A stretch of DNA of 40,596 nucleotides from Candidatus Woesearchaeota archaeon (GCA_018303025.1 JAGVYZ010000020.1:1-40596), one strand, 5' to 3'. Counted from the first letter of the stretch, positions 8,338 through 15,616 are shown. Program-made: numbers and translations. Notes: a model not told the origin generated them from the sequence alone.

Positions 8338-8697
8338 TTAAATGTCTTTCAAAGAAAGCCTAAATGCTTTTTCTTTTTTAGTTAGCTCTATAATTTCTTT
8401 ATCTAATTCTCCTTTAATGATTGCTGGACCTATTTTTAAATAATTAACAGAAGAAAACTTATCATAAAACCCTTTCTTTTTAATTAGCTCAACAAAAAAA
8501 GTTTTATCTTCAGGATAGATAACTTTAGTATATTCTTTAATTGAACATTTTTTATTTGTTCCAAATAAAATATCAGCGTTTTTTTGTCTGGCTAATTCAA
8601 TAATTTCTCCCTTTAATTCTGCTTCTTTTGCTTCTACTTCCTTTTTTAAGTTTTGTAGTTTTTCAAATTCATCAACTAAATTGTTATCATTGCTCAT
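8338..8697 (-). CDS. Stand-alone C-terminal domain paralog of nuclease 504..1670
   Basis: LVDEFEKLQNLKKEVEAKEAELKGEIIELARQKNADILFGTN...EKAFRLSL aligns with LVDEYSSIKAELTELNLKKEEFESKLIEFSKQFNFDVVYGSN...EKDFRLTL. Confidence 0.75.
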   Translation of the reverse strand: MSNDNNLVDEFEKLQNLKKEVEAKEAELKGEIIELARQKNADILFGTNKKCSIKEYTKVIYPEDKTFFVELIKKKGFYDKFSSVNYLKIGPAIIKGELDKEIIELTKKEKAFRLSLKDI

Positions 8698-8777
8698 TTA
8701 AATTCTAAAATGTATAAGGATTTAAAACTTCCTAGAAGATAGAAACTTCTTTAAAGCATTAATTATTCTTTAGTTGT

Positions 8778-8933
8778 ATGGCTGTTCCAACCAGAAGGGA
8801 TATGATGTATAGCAATATGATGGCGAGAAGCAAGGCTAGGGCTAAAGAAGTTAAAGAAGAAGACAAGCCTAAAGATGAACAAGATGTTAAGTCTTTGATT
8901 GAGTTGTGGAAGAAGAATAAAGAGAAAAAATGA
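8778..8933 (+). CDS. Small basic/charged hypothetical protein (51 aa)
   Basis: MAVPTRRDMMYSNMMARSKARAKEVKEEDKPKDEQDVKSLIELWKKNKEKK*. Confidence 0.45.
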   Translation: MAVPTRRDMMYSNMMARSKARAKEVKEEDKPKDEQDVKSLIELWKKNKEKK

Positions 8934-8975
8934 AACAGTATTCTAAAAATGTTATAAATTAACAGTTTAGAATTA

Positions 8976-9143
8976 ATGAGTGAGTTTAACAAAGGATTTG
9001 ATGTAACAAATCTTAGAAGAATGAGGAGATTTTACCAAATGTATATAAAATGGGAGACAGTGTCTCCCAAATTAACATGGTCACATTATTCTGAGTTAAT
9101 TAAAATAGAAGATGAAACAAAGAGAAAATATTTTGAAAAATAA
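8976..9143 (+). pseudogene. Truncated DUF1016/YhcG gene (N-terminal fragment, 55 aa)
   Basis: MSEFNKGFDVTNLRRMRRFYQMYIKWETVSPKLTWSHYSELIKIEDETKRKYFEK*; ends exactly where island repeat copy 3 begins. Confidence 0.8.
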
Positions 9144-9197
9144 AGATATAAGCAAATTAAACTTCTAAAGAAAAAGAAGTTGATGTGAGCATTTAAC
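9143..9197 (+). repeat. Island repeat copy 3 (lacks the first ~12 nt)
   Basis: aagatataagcaaattaaacttctaaagaaaaagaagttgatgtgagcatttaac. Confidence 0.9.
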
Positions 9198-9314
9198 AAA
9201 ATAAAACAGTATTCTAAAACTGCTATAAGGTAATAGTTTATGTTGTTTCAGAAATAGTCAAAAAGTGCCTGTTTTTGAAACGAGACTCTTTAATGTGAAT
9301 ATTGCCTTATTCTT

Positions 9315-9339
9315 AAAAGTGTCATAAAGTGACACTTTT
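9315..9339. promoter_or_regulatory. Perfect 10-bp inverted repeat upstream of abiEi (candidate autoregulatory operator)
   Basis: AAAAGTGTCA-TAAAG-TGACACTTTT, followed by TATA-like tttatatat about 30 nt before the ATG. Confidence 0.6.
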
Positions 9340-9384
9340 CTAAATAGGAGAAAGATTTATATATCGGCATTATTTATACTATTT

Positions 9385-9975
9385 ATGACAATAAAAAATA
9401 CCATATTTGAAGCACTGCTGAATCGGGGGAAGATATTATCTAAAGAAGAAATAGTAGGGCTTTCAAAGGAATATAAAGAAAAATTTAAAATTAAAACTCC
9501 TAAAGATTTGTTAAAATATTTAGCAAGGCATAAATATATCCGAAGAATTTTTGAGGGATTTTATTACATTAACTCTTTTGATGAGAGAACAAGAAACTTC
9601 TTTGAATTAGAAGATAAAGAAATTTTGTTTAGAGTTTTAAATAAACTAAAAATTAAATGGTATGTCGGACTAGAATCTGCAATATATCTGCAAGGCAAAA
9701 CATGGCAAACTCCAAATAGAATATCTATAGTAAATACAAAATTCAGCGGGTTAAAAAAAATATTTGGGCTTAATGTAAAGTTCTTTAAAACAAAGGAAAT
9801 CTTCTTTTTTGGATTGAAAAAAATAAAGACTGATAAGGGCACAGAATATTTTTATTCAGATCCTGCAAAAACCTATATAGACAGAGTCTACTTTAATGAA
9901 GTAAAACATTTAACAAGAGTAAAGAATACTAAAGAATATTTAAAGAGGTATCCAAAATGGGTTGGCAAGAAATAA
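9385..9975 (+). CDS. abiEi: AbiEi-type antitoxin / transcriptional regulator
   Basis: Winged-helix N-terminus, YVGLESAIYLQG; overlaps the AbiEii gene. Confidence 0.75.
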   Translation: MTIKNTIFEALLNRGKILSKEEIVGLSKEYKEKFKIKTPKDLLKYLARHKYIRRIFEGFYYINSFDERTRNFFELEDKEILFRVLNKLKIKWYVGLESAIYLQGKTWQTPNRISIVNTKFSGLKKIFGLNVKFFKTKEIFFFGLKKIKTDKGTEYFYSDPAKTYIDRVYFNEVKHLTRVKNTKEYLKRYPKWVGKK

Positions 9976-10850
9976 ACATCAATAAATATGTTTCAGAAGT
10001 AAAGAGCAATCTTAATATTAATGTTTCTGATGAAATTATAAAGAAAGACCTTATTCTAACATTGGTATTAGCAGAACTTGAAAAAAAGAGTCTGGGCAAA
10101 GAGCTTATTTTTAAAGGAGGAACTTTGCTTTCAAGAAACTATTTGAATTATCATCGATTTTCTGAAGATCTGGATTTTGTTTTCAAAGATTCAACTTCTA
10201 TAAGCGAATTAACAAGACATGCGAGAGAAAGAAAAGTCAAAACTTTTCTTGATTCTTTTGTTCCAAAACTAAAAGAAGTTGCAGATGCTCTTGGATTTGA
10301 TTTTAGCACAGATAGAAGCAATAAGAAATATTGCAGGATGCTTTCTGGAAGAGTAGTTTACACATTTAAGATTTATTATTCTGAAACTAATTTCATAAAG
10401 GTAGAGATTAACTTTATTGAAAAAATACTGGATAAAACTCCTGAAGTTTCGGTTATTGCTATAACAAACCTTTTTGATTCTAAAAAATTAATGAGTGATC
10501 TTGGCTTAAATTATGCAAACTTTAAAGTAGAAAGTTATTCATTAAAAGAAATTACTTTAGAGAAATACAGAGCAGTTCTAACAAGAAAAAATCTTCAAAA
10601 CAGGGATTTATTTGATTTATTCTTGATTAAAGACTCATTAAACGCAGATACAAAGCTAATTGTTGACAAAATAAAGAATTCTGCCCTTATCAAAAAAGAC
10701 TTAGTTAGTTTAATAAAAGATAAGTTCTTTGAAAGCGAGGAGAAAATAGAATCATTGGCAGTAGCTAAATATAATCCAAAAGAATTTGAAGAGTTTAAGC
10801 AAAAAATCAAACCAAAACTTATTGAAATTTGCGAATTGTTTCTTAAATAA
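9957..10850 (+). CDS. abiEii: AbiEii nucleotidyltransferase toxin
   Basis: LIFKGGTLLSRNYLNYHRFSEDLDFVF: KGGT...R(F/Y)SEDLDF motif of the AbiEii NTase family. Confidence 0.88.
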   Translation: MGWQEININKYVSEVKSNLNINVSDEIIKKDLILTLVLAELEKKSLGKELIFKGGTLLSRNYLNYHRFSEDLDFVFKDSTSISELTRHARERKVKTFLDSFVPKLKEVADALGFDFSTDRSNKKYCRMLSGRVVYTFKIYYSETNFIKVEINFIEKILDKTPEVSVIAITNLFDSKKLMSDLGLNYANFKVESYSLKEITLEKYRAVLTRKNLQNRDLFDLFLIKDSLNADTKLIVDKIKNSALIKKDLVSLIKDKFFESEEKIESLAVAKYNPKEFEEFKQKIKPKLIEICELFLK

Positions 10851-10913
10851 CTTCTATCTTGAAGATATAAGCAAATTAAACTTTTAAAGATAAAAGCAGA
10901 TGTGAGCATTTAA
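10850..10913 (+). repeat. Island repeat copy 4
   Basis: acttctatcttgaagatataagcaaattaaacttttaaagataaaagcagatgtgagcatttaac. Confidence 0.9.
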
Positions 10914-10920
10914 CTAAAGT

Positions 10921-10957
10921 TTACCCTTTATTTATAAAATAATATTTTAAAGGGTAA
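10921..10957. repeat. 37-nt hairpin element, copy A (3' of fic)
   Basis: TTACCCTTTA-17 nt-TAAAGGGTAA; near-identical copy at 12011..12047. Confidence 0.85.
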
Positions 10958-11019
10958 GTTACAAAAAGATATTCCAATAGTTCTTGCTCATTTCATTTGC
11001 ATTAAATACTAGCAATCTT

Positions 11020-11979
11020 CTATATTTTTCTTTGCTTGCTTCTATATTTTTCTTTGCTTGCTTCCAAAAGCTCTGATTTGTCTGCTTCTTTTAATGCATC
11101 TAAGTACAAATCCCTTTTTTTCTTGCTTATAATCAAGGGAGGGTAATTATTTCTTATTAAAATATAATTTAAGAGCATCCTGCCTGTTCTTCCATTTCCA
11201 TCCATGAAAGGATGTATTTTTTCGAATTTATGATGAAATATTGATGCTAAAACAAACGGATGAAGCTTATTCTTATTTTGTTCATAGAACTTTAACAATA
11301 AGTCCATATCTGTTTTGACATAGGGAAAAGGAGTTGCTTTAAAATTTGCTAGTTTAACTCTTACATCTGAGGTTCTATAACTTATTCTTGGATCTATGTT
11401 TTTTAACAAATTTTCATGTACATTTATTATAAAATCATGAGTTAAATCTTCTTTTTTGTTTAATAAATCAAAAAATACCTTTTCTGTGTTTTGTAAGTCA
11501 TAAATTTCCCTTAATGTTTTGTTTTTTGGTGTAAACCCTTCTTCTAACAGACTTCTTGCTTCTTCTAATTTTATTGTGTTGCCTTCTATTGAAGTTGTAT
11601 TAAAAGCAAATTCAACAATAAAATTTTTTAAAATCTCATTTTTTGTTAGATTATCCTGTTTTTCAAAGATTGCATTAAAATGAATCTTGCAGGCTTCAAT
11701 CTCGTTTAAATTGTCTTCTAAAAAATCGTCTTTTTTTAATTTTAAATCTTCTACTTTTTTTAAATAATAATTTGATTCAATAACATTATGTATCTTCTTA
11801 TAGGCTTTTTTTATTTTTTCCTTGTATTTTGGAAGATTATTTATTGAATTTTTTACTTCTTCTATTGAACTGCCTAAATAAGCGACATCTTTAACAATTA
11901 TCTTATTTCCTTTTACTTCTGAAGCTCTTAGATAGTAATAGGTTTTAGTTCCTATTGTTTTCTTGTAGATATATACCAT
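11020..11979 (-). CDS. Fic family protein, C-terminus altered by a 22-bp duplication frameshift
   Basis: HPFMDGNGRTGRMLLNYILI (Fic motif HPFx[D/E]GNGRxxR) and the TSIEGN segment. Confidence 0.9.
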   Translation of the reverse strand: MVYIYKKTIGTKTYYYLRASEVKGNKIIVKDVAYLGSSIEEVKNSINNLPKYKEKIKKAYKKIHNVIESNYYLKKVEDLKLKKDDFLEDNLNEIEACKIHFNAIFEKQDNLTKNEILKNFIVEFAFNTTSIEGNTIKLEEARSLLEEGFTPKNKTLREIYDLQNTEKVFFDLLNKKEDLTHDFIINVHENLLKNIDPRISYRTSDVRVKLANFKATPFPYVKTDMDLLLKFYEQNKNKLHPFVLASIFHHKFEKIHPFMDGNGRTGRMLLNYILIRNNYPPLIISKKKRDLYLDALKEADKSELLEASKEKYRSKQRKI

Positions 11980-12010
11980 TAAATTGCTAAGAAAGCGCTA
12001 TTTATAAATC

Positions 12011-12047
12011 TTACCCTTTATTTCCAAAATTATATTTTAAAGGGTAA
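12011..12047. repeat. 37-nt hairpin element, copy B (5' of fic, between divergent fic and KilA-N genes)
   Basis: TTACCCTTTATTTCCAAAATTATATTTTAAAGGGTAA. Confidence 0.85.
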
Positions 12048-12135
12048 ATATGTTCTATAAAATATATATTAAAAGGTAGGGGTAAAGGACAAACACCTTT
12101 AGAAAGTTTATAAATAAAAGATGCTTAGATTATAG

Positions 12136-12963
12136 ATGGACCAAAAAGTTAAGGTTTTAGGAACTAAAGTATCTGTACTTTTTGATAAAGATTACATTTC
12201 ATTAACAGATATTGCAAAATATAAAGATCAGGATCATCCTGCCGATGTAATAAAAAATTGGATTAGATCTAAAGATAGTATTGACTTTTTAGGCTTATGG
12301 GAAAAAATAAACAACCCAAAATTTAAACTGGTCGAATTCGACCAGTTTAGAACTCAAGCAGGAAGCAATGCTTTCGTATTATCTCCTCAGAAATGGATAG
12401 AAAAAACAAATGCTATAGGAATAATATCTGAATCTGGTAGATACGGTGGAACATATGCACATAAAGATATTGCTTTTGAATTTGCATCATGGGTTTCTGT
12501 TGAGTTCAAACTGTATTTAATAAAAGAATTTCAAAGATTAAAAGAAGAAGAAAGTGAAAGAAAATCACTAGATTGGGATATAAAAAGAAATCTTGTAAAA
12601 ATAAATTATAGGATTCATACTGATGCAATTAAAAAACATCTTGTTCCTGGAAGAATCTCAAGAACAGAAGAAAACTTAATTTATGCTACAGAAGCAGATA
12701 TTTTGAATTTAGCTCTTTTTGGAATGACTGCAAAAGAATGGAGGGAGAAAAATTCTTCTCTTGAAGGAAACATGAGAGATTATGCTGATGTTTCTCAGCT
12801 CGTCTGTCTTTCTAATCTTGAAAATTTGAATGCATTATTTATTAAAGAGAAATTAAACAAATCAAAAAGACTTGAAAAATTAAACTTAATAGCAATAGAG
12901 CAAATGCTCATTTTAACTAAAATTGATAATATTAAACGGTTAGGGACAAAAAATGATACTTAG
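12136..12963 (+). CDS. KilA-N domain DNA-binding protein
   Basis: DYISLTDIAKYKD...IKNWIRSKDSIDFLGLWE..., NAIGIISESGRYGGTYAHKDIAFEFASWVSVEFKLYLIKEFQRLK. Confidence 0.9.
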   Translation: MDQKVKVLGTKVSVLFDKDYISLTDIAKYKDQDHPADVIKNWIRSKDSIDFLGLWEKINNPKFKLVEFDQFRTQAGSNAFVLSPQKWIEKTNAIGIISESGRYGGTYAHKDIAFEFASWVSVEFKLYLIKEFQRLKEEESERKSLDWDIKRNLVKINYRIHTDAIKKHLVPGRISRTEENLIYATEADILNLALFGMTAKEWREKNSSLEGNMRDYADVSQLVCLSNLENLNALFIKEKLNKSKRLEKLNLIAIEQMLILTKIDNIKRLGTKNDT

Positions 12964-13258
12964 TCCATTAAAAGATAAAATTTTGACTTATGAACAAGAT
13001 GATATAGAAGCAAGTATTAAATGGAAACTAGAATTAGGTAATGAAATATTCAAAAAATCAGATGTTAAAAGAGCTGTGTTTTGGCTTAAAGCTGAAATAA
13101 AAAATAATTCTAATAATCTTTCTTTGAAAAAAATTAATTCCATTATAGATGAATCTTTTACTGATGTAACAAAAAGAAGAAAAGCTCATCCTTTTTATGA
13201 AAATGATAAACCTGTTATTGATCCTGCTGAATTTTTTAAAATATTAAGTGAAAAATAG
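12953..13258 (+). CDS. Hypothetical protein overlapping and coupled to the KilA-N gene
   Basis: 11-nt overlap with KilA-N ORF; 101 aa. Confidence 0.6.
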   Translation: MILSPLKDKILTYEQDDIEASIKWKLELGNEIFKKSDVKRAVFWLKAEIKNNSNNLSLKKINSIIDESFTDVTKRRKAHPFYENDKPVIDPAEFFKILSEK

Positions 13259-13282
13259 AATAACTTTGAAGCAATAATTTAA

Positions 13283-13345
13283 TCTATCTTGAAGATATAA
13301 GCAAATTAAACTTCTAAATAAAAAGAAGTTGATGTGAGCATTTAA
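13283..13345 (+). repeat. Island repeat copy 5 (apparent right border of island)
   Basis: tctatcttgaagatataagcaaattaaacttctaaataaaaagaagttgatgtgagcatttaa. Confidence 0.9.
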
Positions 13346-13416
13346 ATAAGCAGAGTCTCTTAAGGAAAGAAAACAAGAATGTTAGCAAAAGAAAACATTT
13401 AGAAAATAAAGAAAAT

Positions 13417-13677
13417 TTAAAGTAAACAAGCTTGCAAAACACCTTGAAAATAACCAACTGTTTTTGGATTGGCTTCTGTCAATCTTGTATCTGTTTTTAG
13501 GCTTTGAACAAAACCTAAACCCATGTTCATTCTGTCTTGATAATCTGGAATTTCTATGCCATATCTGCTTAGGTCTCTTCTTACGTTTTCATAAAGTTGT
13601 AGTTTTCCATCTCCTAAGTTAGCATCCGCAATTATTTCTGGAAATGCTTTGCTTAAATCAGTTCTATCTGTTCTCAT
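13417..13677 (-). CDS. Hypothetical protein
   Basis: 86 aa ORF with coding-like composition. Confidence 0.45.
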   Translation of the reverse strand: MRTDRTDLSKAFPEIIADANLGDGKLQLYENVRRDLSRYGIEIPDYQDRMNMGLGFVQSLKTDTRLTEANPKTVGYFQGVLQACLL

Positions 13678-13757
13678 TAAAGTAAGATAAAAGAAATTTA
13701 TTTAAGGTTAACTTTTAATCAAAAAAACTTAAATACTACTTCTTTCTTATATATTAC

Positions 13758-14291
13758 ATGGAACATATATGGAAGTCTTTTAAGGAGATTTTAATTGAGC
13801 CTTATAATTTTTTTTCAAAGAAATTGTATTTGAAAAGAGCAATTGAATATGTTCTTGTTTTGTATTTGATTACTTTTATTTTTTCTACTTTGTTTAAACT
13901 TATAACATCTACTATACCTTTAAATCAGGCTTTAATGACTGTATTGTCTTTCTTTTTAGGATTGATAATTGTTGTTTTATTAATCTTAATTTCTGCTTTA
14001 ATATTTCATTTATTTTTATTGTTATTTAGGGTTGAGAAAAATGATTATTGGGCTGTAGCTAGCATATTTGCTTATTGCTTAACGCCTTTAATTATTGCTA
14101 ACTTATTTTTCTTTTTGCAGTATTTTTATTATTTAATTGCTTTCTTTATTGTCTGGAATGTAATATTATTAATGACAGGAATAAGCCATTATTACAATAT
14201 TTCTAAAATAAAGAGCTTTTTTGTTGTAATTTTCTCTTATTTGGTTATTTTATTAATAACTGGATTCATTGCTGGATTAGTTGTTAAATAG
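13758..14291 (+). CDS. Multi-pass membrane protein (Yip1-like)
   Basis: Five or so hydrophobic segments; Yip1-like arrangement is tentative. Confidence 0.6.
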   Translation: MEHIWKSFKEILIEPYNFFSKKLYLKRAIEYVLVLYLITFIFSTLFKLITSTIPLNQALMTVLSFFLGLIIVVLLILISALIFHLFLLLFRVEKNDYWAVASIFAYCLTPLIIANLFFFLQYFYYLIAFFIVWNVILLMTGISHYYNISKIKSFFVVIFSYLVILLITGFIAGLVVK

Positions 14292-14355
14292 GTATTTTTT
14301 AATATAATATTTATTTTAAATATATATTTATAAGTAAGTTTAAATTTATATAAAT

Positions 14356-15054
14356 ATGAGTGATTTAACTGCAGAAAGAACTAGAATACCTTTTGATTAT
14401 CATGGTTTTTCTTTTGATTTACTTTATCCTGAAATTGGACCTTCTTATAATGCTCTTGGTTTAAAATTAGGAATTAATGAAAATGGATTTGTCATGGCTT
14501 CTGCAGCTGAAGCTGTTTCTGCTTTGGTTGCTTTACTTTCTATTCCATTAACAGACTATTATAGAGATAAAACAATTCATATGCTAAGAACTACTGGTTT
14601 ATGGCTGGATACTGCTTGTCGTTTTGTTCCTGAAAAAGGAATGTATATTGAAGATCATCCTGAAATTGAAAAGGTAACTGCTGAAAATAATTCTGGACGT
14701 ATAATTGAAAGGTTTAAAGATGTAAAAGCAGAGGATTTGTCAAAAAGATTTAATGAAGGTGAGATTGGATTTGTTCCTTTAACTAATTTAGAAGATGAAG
14801 TTACACCAATTAGAGTTTGTGGATTTGCAAGATATCCTTTAGTTCAAACTCTTTTTCATGAAGAAGCTGAAAGACTAGGTGATATTGCATCTGGACTTAA
14901 TGGTTCTGCTTATGTTTCTGTTTTAAGACCTGCTAATCCTGTTACAAAATTTCCAGTTATTAATATTAGAAAAGATGGGGGATTGCAAGTTAGGTTATTT
15001 CCTTATTCTGGAACAGTTGATGGTTCTGCTTTTGCTATTTCAAGAAGAGAATAA
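14356..15054 (+). CDS. Hypothetical protein
   Basis: 232 aa ORF with TATA-like promoter (tatatttataag) upstream. Confidence 0.65.
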   Translation: MSDLTAERTRIPFDYHGFSFDLLYPEIGPSYNALGLKLGINENGFVMASAAEAVSALVALLSIPLTDYYRDKTIHMLRTTGLWLDTACRFVPEKGMYIEDHPEIEKVTAENNSGRIIERFKDVKAEDLSKRFNEGEIGFVPLTNLEDEVTPIRVCGFARYPLVQTLFHEEAERLGDIASGLNGSAYVSVLRPANPVTKFPVINIRKDGGLQVRLFPYSGTVDGSAFAISRRE

Positions 15055-15084
15055 ATTTTTTATGGAAAAGTTTATAAACTATAG

Positions 15085-15372
15085 TTGGCTATAGGTAGCT
15101 ATATGATAACCACTATACAAGTTGAAGGCAAAGTAAAAGACAAACTAGATGAATTAAAAGTTCACCCTAGAGAAAGTTATAATGATTTAATTATAAGATT
15201 ATTAGAGAATAATTCTTTAAAAGATACAAGCAAAGAAAGCTTAATTGAAACAATAGAAACTCTTTCTGATCCTGAAACAATGAGAGATATTGCTGATGCA
15301 TTAGAAAATTATGAAAAAGGAGAATTTGTTGAATTTGAAAAATTAAAAAAAGAGCTTGGTTTGAATGTATAA
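15085..15372 (+). CDS. Antitoxin of RelBE-type module (start possibly at 15103, MITTIQVEG)
   Basis: Small AbrB/VapB-like protein whose stop overlaps the downstream RelE/ParE-like ORF. Confidence 0.7.
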   Translation: MAIGSYMITTIQVEGKVKDKLDELKVHPRESYNDLIIRLLENNSLKDTSKESLIETIETLSDPETMRDIADALENYEKGEFVEFEKLKKELGLNV

Positions 15373-15616
15373 TATTCGTTTTGAAAAAAGAGCAGCTGAT
15401 TTCTTTAGGAAATTAGAAAAACCTATTCAAGAGAGAATTGGCAAAAAGATTGAAAATCTAAAAACAAATCCTAAATTAGGAGTTCCATTAACTGGAGATT
15501 TAGTTGGATTATGGAAATTAAGAATTGGTGATTATAGGGTTATATACCAAATAAAAGAAAATGAGCTAATTATTTATGTTTTAAAAATTGGCCATAGAAG
15601 AAACGTATATTCATAA
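15365..15616 (+). CDS. RelE/ParE-superfamily toxin
   Basis: YNIRFEKRAADFFRKLEKPIQERI...LKTNPKLGVPLTGDLVGLWKLRIGDYRVIYQIKENELIIYVLKIGHRRNVY. Confidence 0.9.
   Translation: MYNIRFEKRAADFFRKLEKPIQERIGKKIENLKTNPKLGVPLTGDLVGLWKLRIGDYRVIYQIKENELIIYVLKIGHRRNVYS

Noticed and set aside
8759-8992. Minus ORFs 8759..8992, 9564..9842, 10595..10909
   Set aside because: Antisense to better-supported + strand coding; hydrophobic or Ser-rich products typical of AT-rich antisense frames.
441-13345. Island repeats as canonical integron attC sites
   Set aside because: ATTTAAC fits RYYYAAC, but it lies at the 3' end of the repeat and no conserved matching GTTRRRY partner completes the attC arrangement. No integron integrase is visible.
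441-13345. Island repeats as a CRISPR array
   Set aside because: Five copies separated by 1.6-6.9 kb of coding sequence, not 25-50 nt spacers; no cas1/cas2.
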